From the NCBI GenBank assembly GCA_027676805.1, contig JAQENU010000003.1, positions 292,641 to 356,640 of the forward strand: DNA of 64,000 bases, read 5' to 3'. The stretch is from Coprobacillaceae bacterium UN01-12pH3A. Its GTDB lineage: Bacteria; Bacillota_I; Bacilli_A; Erysipelotrichales; Coprobacillaceae. Position numbers and translations under genes: made by a program. This document shows, in pieces, positions 32,695-41,431 of the stretch; position 1 is the stretch's first letter; each line of letters opens with the position of its first letter. The notes under the pieces are model-generated. The model made no database searches. It was not told the origin of the DNA and was given only the letters and a program-made list of their open reading frames with translations.

Positions 32695-33921
32695 ATGACA
32701 AAAGTAGATTTAAGTGGTTATGCAAAAAAATTTGAGGATGATGTGACATCTTTCAATGACTATGAAGCGACAGATTATGTACGCTCATTAAAAAACGAGG
32801 GGTTGCTTGATGAAGCGATTGAAGTTGGCAGTACTTTCCGTTCAATGTGCCCAAACTTAAAAGGATATATCAACCAATATGGATATGCCTTATACAATAA
32901 ACATATCAATATCCCGGTAAATAAAATTTCTGAAAATGAATTTCTATTCTTCAGTTTTGCCAATGATATTTTGGGAATGTGCAAACAAGAGAAGTACTCT
33001 CCATATGAAGTCACTGTCAATCGTATGATCAAGTACATCACTTCACAAAATCCAATCAATTATGACAAGTATCTTGAAACATTAAAATTATTGGATCCAA
33101 AGTTGTTATCTGATCAGCCGTTACTAATCAAAGAAAGAAATCAAGAAGGTGAGTCTCCATTAGAAAGATGGTATCGCCAAATGGTCAAAGTACATTACGA
33201 TATGCAAAACTACAAAGACTGCATTACTTATGCAAACAATGCATTAGCAATGATCCATAATTTTCATTACCGTAATTTACAATGGATCAAATATTATCGT
33301 GCATGCAGTCAAGTAGCTTTAGGCAACTATGAAGAAGGGCAGCGTGATTTCCTAGCCTTGCAGGGGCAAATCAGAGATATCAATTTCTATGAAGTACTTT
33401 ATACAACGTATTCTTCATTGAATGATGATAAGAAAGCTAACACATTCCTGCTTTATGATCTTTATCAAAGCGGATATGATGTAAGTAAAACCGATTTATT
33501 TAACAACTTATTAAAGGCATGTCAGAAAGCTGAGTATACCGCTTTAGCCGATCTTGTTTCATTATTCTTGAAGAAGATTGAAAAAGAAGCGGGAAAAATC
33601 ACAGAAATTGAAAATGATCCCTATGCCAATGAAGACAGCGGAATCATTTATGATCGTATGATGGAGGAACTGACAGCGCATTTAGATAAGCTGGTAGATC
33701 GTGTTCAGGGTAAAGTTATCTATTACAACAAAGAAAAACAATTCGGTAATATCAAGACACCTCAGGATGATACCATCTTCTTTAGACAAGCAGATTATAT
33801 TTATGATGAAGAAGTGCAAAAATATGATGTGGTTGAATATACGGTGATACCGGCATATGACCGTAAAAAAGATGAACAGACAAGCCGTGCAGTATTACTC
33901 ACACTTGAATATTCAGACTAA
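32695..33921 (+). CDS. TPR-like protein with C-terminal cold-shock-like domain
   Basis: 408 aa, soluble. Residues ~1-310 are helical with TPR-like periodicity (DEAIEVGSTFRSMCPNLKGY, AYALYNKHINIP-like segments, CITYANNALAMIH, YYRACSQVALGNYEEGQRDF). The C-terminal ~75 residues look like an OB/cold-shock fold: GKVIYYNKEKQFGNIKTPQD, DTIFFRQADY, then KYDVVEYTVIPAY. Such a tail suggests RNA binding. The combination is unusual and no named family is recognised. ATG 32695 has AGGAGGG upstream; the earlier 21 codons lie within the promoter. Monocistronic. Confidence 0.7.
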   Translation: MTKVDLSGYAKKFEDDVTSFNDYEATDYVRSLKNEGLLDEAIEVGSTFRSMCPNLKGYINQYGYALYNKHINIPVNKISENEFLFFSFANDILGMCKQEKYSPYEVTVNRMIKYITSQNPINYDKYLETLKLLDPKLLSDQPLLIKERNQEGESPLERWYRQMVKVHYDMQNYKDCITYANNALAMIHNFHYRNLQWIKYYRACSQVALGNYEEGQRDFLALQGQIRDINFYEVLYTTYSSLNDDKKANTFLLYDLYQSGYDVSKTDLFNNLLKACQKAEYTALADLVSLFLKKIEKEAGKITEIENDPYANEDSGIIYDRMMEELTAHLDKLVDRVQGKVIYYNKEKQFGNIKTPQDDTIFFRQADYIYDEEVQKYDVVEYTVIPAYDRKKDEQTSRAVLLTLEYSD

Positions 33922-33947
33922 AAAAAGGGAGCAATCCCTTTTTTATT
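33922..33947. terminator. Bidirectional terminator
   Basis: AAAGGGA-GCAA-TCCCTTT with T-runs either side, between the convergent TPR/CSD and DtxR-family genes. Confidence 0.85.
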
Positions 33948-34326
33948 TATAATATTTATTTTTTATTAAAAAATCCTTGATCTTACTTACCGAATAATCG
34001 CTAATGACATGTTCGATCAGACAGGCATCTTCACTTGCCTGTTCTTCTTCTATTTCTAACACCTTTTCAAACAACAGCTGAATGACATGGTGCTTTTCAC
34101 ATATAAATTTAGCTTTTTCTTCACCCGCAGGAGTAAGTAGGATATCATGATATTTTTCATTAATAACAAGACCATATTCAGCTAATACGTTCATCGCATT
34201 ATTGACACTTGCCTTGCTGACATTTTTCTTTTTGGCAATATCACTGACTCTGGCTTTTTTGCCGTTTTGCTGGAACTCATAAATGATCTCCAAATAATTT
34301 TCCATTGCGATTGTAATTTCGCTCAT
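33943..34326 (-). CDS. DtxR/MntR-family metal-dependent regulator
   Basis: 127 aa. Winged helix (ARVSDIAKKKNVSKASVNNA, VLAEYGLVINEKYHDILLT) and dimerisation domain with metal-site-like residues (HHVIQLLFEKVLEIEEEQAS, DACLIEHVIS). The SH3-like C-terminal domain of DtxR is absent, as in MntR. Divergent from the ZIP transporter, which it may control with manganese, iron or zinc as ligand. GGAGTG precedes the ATG. The metal cannot be told from sequence. Confidence 0.87.
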   Translation of the reverse strand: MSEITIAMENYLEIIYEFQQNGKKARVSDIAKKKNVSKASVNNAMNVLAEYGLVINEKYHDILLTPAGEEKAKFICEKHHVIQLLFEKVLEIEEEQASEDACLIEHVISDYSVSKIKDFLIKNKYYK

Positions 34327-34345
34327 AATATCACTCCTTGTGCTT

Positions 34346-34374
34346 AGAATACCATATTTTTTAACGTTCTACAA
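34346..34374 (-). promoter_or_regulatory. Promoter of the DtxR-family gene
   Basis: Minus strand TTGTAG (34369-34374), 17 bp, TATTCT (34346-34351). TAGAA and TTCTA halves at the two elements form a loose dyad that could be an operator. Confidence 0.5.
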
Positions 34375-34425
34375 GTTTCACTCTTTTTTTATTTACGGCA
34401 TATTCTATAGAGAACGGAGGAAAAT

Positions 34426-35217
34426 ATGGGACAACTACTTGCTTTACCTGCTTTACTGATAGTATTTCTATGCTCACTATTTAACTGGTTTTCTACTTTT
34501 CTTGGCTCAACCCTTGTTTATTTAGTGAATGACCATAATCATAAGCTAAATGAGATTGCTTTAGGAAGTTCATCCGGGATCATGATTGCCGCTACTTTCT
34601 TTTCTTTATTAATGCCTGCAATCGATCTGCTGGAAGGACAGCCAAAATATTTTTTGGGTTTTTTACCGGTTGCTTTTATGGTCGGTGCGATCTTTGTCGG
34701 TTTGATGGATCGTTATTTACCCCATGAACATCTTTTGACCCACGAAACGGAAGGAAGATCATCACATTTTTCTAGAGCCAAACTGCTGATGCTGGCAATG
34801 ACCCTGCACAATATTCCCGAAGGTCTTGCGGTTGGTGTTGCTTTTGCAAACCCAAATCCGGAAGCACGCATTGCCGCATTAATCTTATCGATTGGAATCG
34901 GAATTCAAAATTTTCCGGAAGGCTTAGCTATTTCTTTACCGATGCATCAGGCTGGTACATCTAAATTTAAAGCCATGATGTATGGGCAATACTCAGCAAT
35001 GGTTGAAGTACCCGCTGCCTTGCTGGGTTACTTAGCCGCTACTGTTTTTAATTCAATTCTTCCATATGCCTTGGCGTTTGCCGGCGGGGCAATGCTGTTT
35101 GTAGTCGTTGAAGAATTAATTCCCGAAAGCAAAAAGAATGATGCGACCATTTTAGGATCTTTGACCTGCATGGTTGGATTTATTATCATGATGGCTCTCG
35201 ATATCCTTTTAGGATAA
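34426..35217 (+). CDS. ZIP-family metal transporter
   Basis: 263 aa, eight predicted helices. ZIP signature helices contain the metal-binding residues: LHNIPEGLAVGVAFANPNPE and IGIQNFPEGLAISLPMH, plus MVEVPAALLGY. A His-rich cytoplasmic loop (HEHLLTHETEGRSSHF) lies after helix 3. Takes up or moves divalent metals such as Zn, Fe or Mn. Divergent from the DtxR-family regulator gene. AACGGAGG precedes the ATG. Confidence 0.92.
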   Translation: MGQLLALPALLIVFLCSLFNWFSTFLGSTLVYLVNDHNHKLNEIALGSSSGIMIAATFFSLLMPAIDLLEGQPKYFLGFLPVAFMVGAIFVGLMDRYLPHEHLLTHETEGRSSHFSRAKLLMLAMTLHNIPEGLAVGVAFANPNPEARIAALILSIGIGIQNFPEGLAISLPMHQAGTSKFKAMMYGQYSAMVEVPAALLGYLAATVFNSILPYALAFAGGAMLFVVVEELIPESKKNDATILGSLTCMVGFIIMMALDILLG

Positions 35218-35221
35218 AATC

Positions 35222-35266
35222 GATGAAAAGAACTGGCTTGTAAAACGTAAAGTCAGTTCTTTTCAT
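35222..35266. terminator. Long hairpin between ZIP and antiporter genes
   Basis: ATGAAAAGAACTG and CAGTTCTTTTCAT arms (13 bp) plus CTT/AAG with a loop of about ten bases. No clean T-run, so it is a probable bidirectional terminator or transcript-end structure. Confidence 0.55.
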
Positions 35267-35314
35267 TAAAGGATATATTAATAGTAAAACTATTATCTCA
35301 ATCATTGATGAGCT

Positions 35315-36490
35315 TCACTTACTCAATAAGCGTTTATAAGTATAATCAATGAAAAAGGCGCCAAGCGGAGCTGTAATTAAAATAGCTAAAACCGCCACGG
35401 TTAATACGATGTTTCCGCAAGCTAATCCCATCGCTAAAGGAACGCCGCCAATAGCCGCCTGTACTGTTGCTTTGGGTGTATAAGCAATCATACAGAACAA
35501 ACGTTCTTTTCTATCCAGCTTTGTTTTTATTAGACACACCCAGACTCCCAGCATTCTAAAGGCAAGGACACCAAAGATTAGGATAATTGCCATGACTCCG
35601 GCTGATAAAGCATAGTTGAGATCGACTGTTGCTCCCACTAAAACAAACAGGATAATTTCCGAAGCAACCCACAGTTTGTTGAACTTAGCGGATAAGCGCA
35701 CAGCGACATTTTCACGTTTTCTTTGCATTGCGATTCCTATACTCATGATTGAAATGAGCGCAGAAAAAGGAATAATAGCTGAAAACCGATCCTCTATGCT
35801 TACCAATATAAAAGCAATACATAACAGGATAATGACTTTCGCTGTATCACGGATATGCACATTCTCAAAATATTTAGCCAGAATTCCGCCAATCACAATA
35901 CCGATCAATATCCCCAAAACAATTGAAATCGGAATATGAATAAAGCTTTGCATGGATACAGCGTTCCCCTGAGCAAGACCGGTAAATGCAGAAAACATAA
36001 CAATTACAAAGACATCATCAACCGAAGCTCCCGCTAATATAAGCTGGGGAATACTGTTTTTAGTCCCATACCCCTCTTCCATCAGCTTCAGCATCTTGGG
36101 TACGATCACGGCAGGAGAAACTGCTCCGACAACGGCTCCCATGATCGCTGCATCTAATAAAGATATTCCCAGTAATTTAGGGGCAAGAAGAAGCATTCCC
36201 AGCATTTCAAAGCAGGCGGGCACAAAGCACATGAATACGGCTGGACGTCCTACTTTTTTAAGATCATTTAAATCTAAAGACAAGCCCGCTCTCATTAAAA
36301 TAATGATCAAAGCGATGCGCCTTAAATCAGAGGATATAGTCAAAATAGAATGATCAATCAAATTCAAAAGATGTGGCCCCAATAAGATTCCGGTAATAAT
36401 CATTCCGGTCAAGCTAGGCAATTTAATCTTCTTACAGAGCCACCCCATAAACATACCTAACATTAATATATAAGCAATACTCAACAACAT
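35315..36490 (-). CDS. Cation/proton antiporter under a fluoride riboswitch
   Basis: 391 aa, about 12 helices, CPA-superfamily fold (NhaP/KefB-like): GMIITGILLGPHLLNL, LIIILMRAGLSLDLNDL, AGASVDDVFVIVMF (Asp pair in the transport core). Probably exchanges Na+ or K+ for H+. The leader matches a fluoride riboswitch; antiporters of this superfamily are known fluoride-riboswitch targets, so a role in fluoride or acid stress is likely. ATG 36490 has GGAGG upstream; the longer ORF to 36607 simply translates the riboswitch. Confidence 0.85.
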   Translation of the reverse strand: MLLSIAYILMLGMFMGWLCKKIKLPSLTGMIITGILLGPHLLNLIDHSILTISSDLRRIALIIILMRAGLSLDLNDLKKVGRPAVFMCFVPACFEMLGMLLLAPKLLGISLLDAAIMGAVVGAVSPAVIVPKMLKLMEEGYGTKNSIPQLILAGASVDDVFVIVMFSAFTGLAQGNAVSMQSFIHIPISIVLGILIGIVIGGILAKYFENVHIRDTAKVIILLCIAFILVSIEDRFSAIIPFSALISIMSIGIAMQRKRENVAVRLSAKFNKLWVASEIILFVLVGATVDLNYALSAGVMAIILIFGVLAFRMLGVWVCLIKTKLDRKERLFCMIAYTPKATVQAAIGGVPLAMGLACGNIVLTVAVLAILITAPLGAFFIDYTYKRLLSK

Positions 36491-36510
36491 ACAACTTCCT
36501 CCTTTGGCAT

Positions 36511-36558
36511 AAAAAAAGCTAATGTCCCCTACATTATAAAATGTAGAAGTCATTAGCT
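36511..36558 (-). terminator. Expression-platform terminator of the fluoride riboswitch
   Basis: Minus strand AGCTAATG pairs with CATTAGCT, and inner CTACATT with AATGTAG, followed by seven T residues (36511-36517). The 5' arm shares bases with the aptamer's 3' part, so the two structures exclude each other. Confidence 0.8.
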
Positions 36559-36606
36559 CGTAAGCAGTTTTAGTTTCATCACTAAGGGAGAACTTCATTC
36601 CCTGCA
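36545..36606 (-). promoter_or_regulatory. Fluoride riboswitch aptamer (crcB motif)
   Basis: Minus strand: stem GGGA...TCCC enclosing ATGAAGTTC, then AAACTGCTTACGAGC and TAATGACTTCTAC. The loop GAAGT is complementary to ACTTC near the 3' end, reproducing the fluoride-motif pseudoknot (consensus GAUGGAGUUC with AUGACUCCUA). The promoter places the transcript start at the first aptamer base. Confidence 0.8.
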
Positions 36607-36609
36607 AAA

Positions 36610-36638
36610 AGTATACGGTTTAATTGAAGATTTGTCAA
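36610..36638 (-). promoter_or_regulatory. Promoter of the fluoride riboswitch transcript
   Basis: Minus strand perfect TTGACA (36633-36638), 17 bp, TATACT (36610-36615). Confidence 0.85.
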
Positions 36639-36806
36639 TAATGAAATAGTAAGTTCTTCATACTCTATTCAGGAAATTGTAAATACATATATCCAAGCAG
36701 TTCTAGTCTGCTCATCTCAAGCTTCCTAATCGCATTTTCCTGGGAAATATTCCAAATTTCTCCTGTTTTCAGCAAATTTTAAAACAGTACATATAATAGT
36801 TAAATA

Positions 36807-37463
36807 TTAATTAGCAGATGATAAGGCAGACAAGATATCCATTAATTCTTTCAAATCCTTGGCAATATAATCAGCTTGATATTCCTTCATTTCCGCTTCA
36901 TCACCATAGCCATATAAAACTCCGATCGCTTTCAATTGGTTTTGATGTGCCCCAACAATATCATGCTGACGATCGCCTATCATAATAGCAGTGTTTGGAT
37001 CCGAAATCTTTAACTGATCTAAAGCGTATGCAATGACATCTCCTTTTTTAGAACGGCTGCTGTCCATTGTTGCTCCGCAAATTTCTGTAAAATAATGAGA
37101 AAGGTGGAAATGATCCAATATTTTTTTCGCAAATTCTTCCGGCTTGCTTGTTGCTACTGCTAATATGTATCCTTTGTCCTTTAGTGCGGCTAAAAAATTT
37201 TCCATGCCATCATAAACCACATTTTCAAACAGACCTTTATCACTGAAATATTCACGATAATAGACAATCGCTTCTTGTGCTTTTTCATGATCAAACCCGT
37301 AATATTCCATAAAGCTGTCAACTAACGGCGGTCCTATAAAGCGCAGTAAATTTTGATAGTCTTCATCGATTCCATAATGTTTTAATGCATAGCTTACTGC
37401 GTTGGTAATGCCTAATGCAGGATCTGTTAAGGTCCCGTCTAAATCAAATAAAATTGTATTCAT
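36807..37463 (-). CDS. HAD-superfamily phosphatase (phosphoglycolate phosphatase-like)
   Basis: 218 aa. HAD motif I LFDLDGTLTDP, motif II AVATSKP, motif III lysine region (SSRSKKGDVIAY) and motif IV AIMIGDRQHDIVGA; four-helix cap with the Gph/PGMB-type layout. Dephosphorylates a small phosphorylated metabolite; the substrate is uncertain. Ribosome site GGAGG lies 8 nt upstream of the ATG. Follows the VOC gene on the same strand after a terminator-like hairpin. Confidence 0.88.
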   Translation of the reverse strand: MNTILFDLDGTLTDPALGITNAVSYALKHYGIDEDYQNLLRFIGPPLVDSFMEYYGFDHEKAQEAIVYYREYFSDKGLFENVVYDGMENFLAALKDKGYILAVATSKPEEFAKKILDHFHLSHYFTEICGATMDSSRSKKGDVIAYALDQLKISDPNTAIMIGDRQHDIVGAHQNQLKAIGVLYGYGDEAEMKEYQADYIAKDLKELMDILSALSSAN

Positions 37464-37506
37464 CTATATACCTCCGTTCTTTTTGACATATTCTATCATG
37501 GTTTAT

Positions 37507-37553
37507 AAAAAAAAGAAATGCTTATTTGTCTTCTCTCAACAAATAGGCATTTC
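37507..37553 (-). terminator. Terminator at the end of the VOC gene
   Basis: Minus strand AAATGC..TATTTG and CAAATA.GCATTT arms followed by C and eight T residues; the 5' arm lies in the last codons of the VOC gene. Confidence 0.7.
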
Positions 37554-37899
37554 CATCTTGATCATAGAAAGTAAACATCTTGCCATAAGGCATATCAATC
37601 ACCGGATCCACTTTTACACCACGATCACTTAACATTTGAAACGTAAACATGACATCCGGACTGGAAAGTAAGATTGAAGGATGTTCTAAATTGGTATTGG
37701 GGTTTTGATTCTTCATCATATCCTTATTATATAGAACAAAGCTCGTTTCAGCATCCTTTGGACAGACCTCCAGCCAATAATGATTTTCTCCCATCGGCTG
37801 TTTCATCTTTACTTTAAAATCAAGTTTTTCTACCCAAAAACGTTCAGCTTCTTCCTGATCATTTACATACAGGGTAATTTTTGAAATGGTTTTAATCAT
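37522..37899 (-). CDS. VOC (glyoxalase/bleomycin-resistance fold) protein
   Basis: 125 aa with two betaalphabetabetabeta modules: N-terminal ITLYVNDQEEAERFWVEKLD and C-terminal VIDMPYGKMFTFYDQDGNAY. Metal ligands in this fold would be near Tyr/Glu positions such as HYWLEV. Family members include glyoxalase I and fosfomycin-resistance enzymes; substrate unknown. GGAGATGATAAA precedes the ATG. Confidence 0.85.
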   Translation of the reverse strand: MIKTISKITLYVNDQEEAERFWVEKLDFKVKMKQPMGENHYWLEVCPKDAETSFVLYNKDMMKNQNPNTNLEHPSILLSSPDVMFTFQMLSDRGVKVDPVIDMPYGKMFTFYDQDGNAYLLREDK

Positions 37900-37956
37900 T
37901 TTATCATCTCCTCTTTTAGCGTGGCTGTTTTCTTTTTATTTAAACATAAGATATGC

Positions 37957-37962
37957 TATAAT
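37957..37962 (+). promoter_or_regulatory. Extended -10 promoter of the SGNH gene
   Basis: TGCTATAAT about 28 bp before the start codon at 37990; no clear -35. Confidence 0.55.
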
Positions 37963-37989
37963 GGGAGAAAATAATGAAGAGGATTCAAC

Positions 37990-38655
37990 ATGAAAATACA
38001 AAATCAATTTACAATAAATATCATAGGCGACAGCATTGCAGCTGGTCAGGGCTGTTCTACATTTTGTCATACGAATGAAATGATCTTAGAGCTTGATGAT
38101 AAAATCTGGTATCGCAGTAAGTCCCAAAACAGCTGGTCTGCCCTGCTTGAACAGGATTTAAGATCTGTCTATCCTGATTTAAATCTGATTAACAATGGCT
38201 GCTGCGGAGCAGATTCGACCCAAATTTTAAAAGGACTGGAGCAGCTCTATCATCAGGAAAATTTGATTTTATTGCTGGTAGGGGCAAATAATCGAAAAAT
38301 CCAAAACGGGATGGAACAGCTTCGGCTGGATTTAGTCTCCATAATCCATCATTTAAAAAAACATGGCAGTCAGGTTGTTTTAATGACACCGCCGCCATCA
38401 ACACTCAAAAACGAAAATTATCCCAATCGACTTTATCCTTTAGATGAAGTCACTAAAATTATTTGCGATACAGCACTCCAATTTAATTTATTATGTGTCG
38501 ATCACTATGCACAGATACGTAAATACAGTGAGCAGCATTCACTGACGATTGAAGAATTGATGGAAGAAGCGGGATGTTTAAGCGATGGACTGCACCCAAC
38601 AAATAAAGTCCAGACATTGATGGCTGACTATACAAAAAAACGGATCTTTGTTTGA
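37990..38655 (+). CDS. SGNH/GDSL-family hydrolase
   Basis: 221 aa esterase-like protein. Block I NIIGDSIAAGQGCS (nucleophile Ser), block III-like LLLVGANNRK (Asn) and block V SDGLHPTNKVQ (Asp/His). No signal peptide, so it should be cytoplasmic. It likely deacylates a small ester or lipid. Promoter immediately upstream, terminator immediately downstream; single gene. Confidence 0.87.
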   Translation: MKIQNQFTINIIGDSIAAGQGCSTFCHTNEMILELDDKIWYRSKSQNSWSALLEQDLRSVYPDLNLINNGCCGADSTQILKGLEQLYHQENLILLLVGANNRKIQNGMEQLRLDLVSIIHHLKKHGSQVVLMTPPPSTLKNENYPNRLYPLDEVTKIICDTALQFNLLCVDHYAQIRKYSEQHSLTIEELMEEAGCLSDGLHPTNKVQTLMADYTKKRIFV

Positions 38656-38665
38656 TCCGTTTTAA
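38635..38665. terminator. Bidirectional terminator, SGNH and ABC exporter
   Basis: AAACGGATC and GATCCGTTT, 9-bp perfect arms with TTTGTTT loop, T/A runs on both sides. The 3' arm is inside the end of the ABC exporter gene. Confidence 0.8.
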
Positions 38666-40392
38666 GCTTTAAACTGCATATTATACAATTTTGCGTATTC
38701 CCCGTCTTTAGCAAGCAGTGTTTCATGATCGCCTTGTTCAGCAATCCCGTCTTCTGTCAGTACAATAATGCGTTTAGCGTTTTTAATTGTTGATAAACGA
38801 TGGGCAATCACAAACGTTGTACGATTCTGAGCCAGTTTTTCTAAAGATTCCTGTACCACTCTTTCACTTTCATTATCCAAAGCACTGGTTGCTTCATCAA
38901 AGATTAAGATTGGCGGATTCTTCAAGAAGACACGGGCAATCGATAAACGTTGTTTTTGTCCGCCCGATAATTTTACCCCGCGCTGACCGCAGTCGGTGTT
39001 ATAGCCTTCCGGCAATTCCATGATGAAATCGTGCGCATTTGCATTTTTAGCGGCTTCTATAATTTCTTCATCTGTCGCCTCCGGCTTCCCATAGCGAATA
39101 TTATCCATGATCGTTCCGGCAAACAAATACACATCCTGCTGAACGATTCCGATATTCTGTCTCAATGATTTTAAAGTTACATCTTTAATATTCTGATTAT
39201 CAATTAAAATCTGTCCTTCGCTTACTTCATAGAAACGGGGAATCAAGCTGCAGATCGTCGTTTTCCCGGCACCTGAAGAGCCGACTAAGGCAATATATTC
39301 TCCACTGTCAACATGCAGATCAATATCTTTAAGAACATAATCCAGTCCTTCTTTATATTTAAATCCGACATGTTCAAAAGTGACTTCCCCATGGACTTGT
39401 TTTAATTCAATCGCATTAGGCTGATCCTGAATATCCGGTTCGATTTCCAGCATTTCCAAGAAACGGTTGAATCCTGTAATTCCTTCTGCAAACTGTTCAG
39501 TAAAGTTAATCAGCTTTTTAACCGGATCAATTAAGTTATTGATATATAGGATAAACGCAATCAAATCCGGTGTAGACATCTGCTGTTTCCCAATTAGAAC
39601 AGATCCTACGATGATAACTGTGACAGTAATCATGCTGATGAAGGCACTTAATCCTGAGTGATAGCCGCCCATATACTTATAACTATTTTTCTTACTTAAC
39701 ACATACTGGTTATTGTTGTAGGCAAATTTTTCTTTTTCCTTTTCCTCGTTAGCAAAAGACTGCACGACACGAATCCCGGAAAGATTATCTTCAATACGGG
39801 CATTGATGTCCCCAATCTTACGTTTGTTGTTGGTAAATGCCTGATTCATCTTCTTATTGAAATACGAAGCAAAGATAACCATAATCGGTAAGAAAGCAAA
39901 TACAATCAATGTTAATTGAACATCGATGGTCATCAAAATAATGAATGCCCCGATAAACTTAATCAGTGAAATCAGTAAATCTTCCGGTCCATGATGATAC
40001 AACTCCGTCAATGAAAATAAATCATTGGTTAAACGTGACATCAATTGTCCGGTTTTTTGATCATCATAGAAGCTGAATGACAGCTTCTGATAATGCGCAA
40101 ATAATTCTGAACGCAGATCACGTTCCATTTTAGCCCCCATGACATGTCCCTGATACGCAATAAAGTAGTTGCAGATATATTCTACCACCACTAAAACAAT
40201 CATAAAGATCCCCAGTTTATAGATCGCATTGAATTCGATTGGCTCTGTCTGCAAGATCGTTCCGGTAATATAGCGTGTTACCATCGGGAATACCAAGGTC
40301 ACTCCCGCCGCAATGCTGGCGCATATCATATCGGCTATAAATAAAGCTTTATACGGTCGATAATAAGAGATAAATTTCTTAAATTTCTTCAC
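38662..40392 (-). CDS. MsbA-like ABC exporter (half transporter) 1
   Basis: 576 aa: six-helix ABC membrane domain (residues ~15-310) and a nucleotide-binding domain with Walker A ALVGSSGAGKTTICSLIPRF, Q-loop IGIVQQDVYLF, signature LSGGQKQRLSIARVFL, Walker B PILIFDEATSALD and H-loop FVIAHRLSTIK. Probably homodimeric; exports drugs, lipids or peptides. The start is GTG 40392 because GGGGAGGG lies ~7 nt upstream; the 20-codon extension to 40452 has none. It is ~60% similar by eye to the exporter at 46831-48558. Confidence 0.92.
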   Translation of the reverse strand: MKKFKKFISYYRPYKALFIADMICASIAAGVTLVFPMVTRYITGTILQTEPIEFNAIYKLGIFMIVLVVVEYICNYFIAYQGHVMGAKMERDLRSELFAHYQKLSFSFYDDQKTGQLMSRLTNDLFSLTELYHHGPEDLLISLIKFIGAFIILMTIDVQLTLIVFAFLPIMVIFASYFNKKMNQAFTNNKRKIGDINARIEDNLSGIRVVQSFANEEKEKEKFAYNNNQYVLSKKNSYKYMGGYHSGLSAFISMITVTVIIVGSVLIGKQQMSTPDLIAFILYINNLIDPVKKLINFTEQFAEGITGFNRFLEMLEIEPDIQDQPNAIELKQVHGEVTFEHVGFKYKEGLDYVLKDIDLHVDSGEYIALVGSSGAGKTTICSLIPRFYEVSEGQILIDNQNIKDVTLKSLRQNIGIVQQDVYLFAGTIMDNIRYGKPEATDEEIIEAAKNANAHDFIMELPEGYNTDCGQRGVKLSGGQKQRLSIARVFLKNPPILIFDEATSALDNESERVVQESLEKLAQNRTTFVIAHRLSTIKNAKRIIVLTEDGIAEQGDHETLLAKDGEYAKLYNMQFKA

Positions 40393-40507
40393 ATTTTTCC
40401 CTCCCCTGTTTACTCGATACATTTTACAGGATTTTAAGGCAAATATCAACATAACCTCACAAAATATTTAGGTACCTCTCACATATAATGAATAAAGGAG
40501 GTGCCCT

Positions 40508-41431
40508 ATGTTTATTTTATCTATTTTATCCGGGTTAGCGTTATTTTTATTCAGTATTACTCAGATTTCATCACTCTTAAAAAGCTGTGTAACGGATTCC
40601 GTCAAATTAAAGATTTCCAAATATGCCGATAATCCTTTTTTATCATTATTAGCGGGAACTGTTTTAACGGGAACGATTCAATCCAGTTCTGGTACGACAG
40701 CAATCATTATCTCACTGATTCGTGCGGATATTGTCACGTTTAAACAAAGTATTGGCTTTATTATGGGAGCCAATTTGGGAACGACAGTGACTGCATTTAT
40801 TACCGGTATCGAGATTAAAGGCTTAGCACCGCTATGTTTAATTTTAGGCATCGTTTTCTATATGGTTAAAAAAGACTCCAAACTTGCGTTAGGAATCTTC
40901 TATTTCGGTCTTTTGTTTTTTGGTATCACCTTGATGGAAAGTGAACTCGTTAAGATTTTGGAATTCCCACAGATTCAGGGATTGATTCTATTAATGTCTC
41001 AGCATAAATTATTCTCATTCATCTTCGGTATCCTGCTGACTACTTGTATCCAGTCTTCAAGTGCCTTTGTTGCCTTGATCCAGCAGTTATGCTTTTTGAA
41101 TATCATCAATCTGCCGATCGCCTTATTTATGATTACAGGAAGCAACGTAGGAACGACCATAACTGCCTATATTGCCAGTCTTGGCGGCAGTAAGGAAAGT
41201 AAAATGGCAGCAATGTATCACTTTCTATTCAATTTAATCGGTGCTGTTGTCTTTATTATTTTCTATATTCCTATCTATAATTACATCTTGACCTTTATCG
41301 TCCCTATTAAAATGCAGCTGGCTATTTTTCATGCCTTATTCAATCTCGTTTCAATCGTTGCCATTATGCCATTTAATAATATGATATCGAAATGTATCGA
41401 AAAGATGTTTCATTATTCTTCTTTTTCATAA
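40508..41431 (+). CDS. Na/Pi-cotransporter (NptA) family membrane protein
   Basis: 307 aa with the inverted repeat of the PF02690 family: TGTIQSSSGTTAIIISLI plus IMGANLGTTVTAF in the first half, and TTCIQSSSAFVALIQQ plus ITGSNVGTTITAY in the second. The QSSS motifs bind phosphate and Na+ in characterised relatives. Shorter than typical (~540 aa) forms because no PhoU-like tail is present. GGAGGTG precedes the ATG. Its 3' end overlaps the convergent niaR gene by 19 nt. Confidence 0.9.
   Translation: MFILSILSGLALFLFSITQISSLLKSCVTDSVKLKISKYADNPFLSLLAGTVLTGTIQSSSGTTAIIISLIRADIVTFKQSIGFIMGANLGTTVTAFITGIEIKGLAPLCLILGIVFYMVKKDSKLALGIFYFGLLFFGITLMESELVKILEFPQIQGLILLMSQHKLFSFIFGILLTTCIQSSSAFVALIQQLCFLNIINLPIALFMITGSNVGTTITAYIASLGGSKESKMAAMYHFLFNLIGAVVFIIFYIPIYNYILTFIVPIKMQLAIFHALFNLVSIVAIMPFNNMISKCIEKMFHYSSFS

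Noticed and set aside
36491-36607. N-terminal extension of the antiporter
   Set aside because: It translates the fluoride riboswitch and terminator; the real ribosome site is before ATG 36490.
36665-36780. Open frame ending GYMYLQFPE on the minus strand
   Set aside because: No ATG or ribosome site; could be a gene remnant but nothing supports it.
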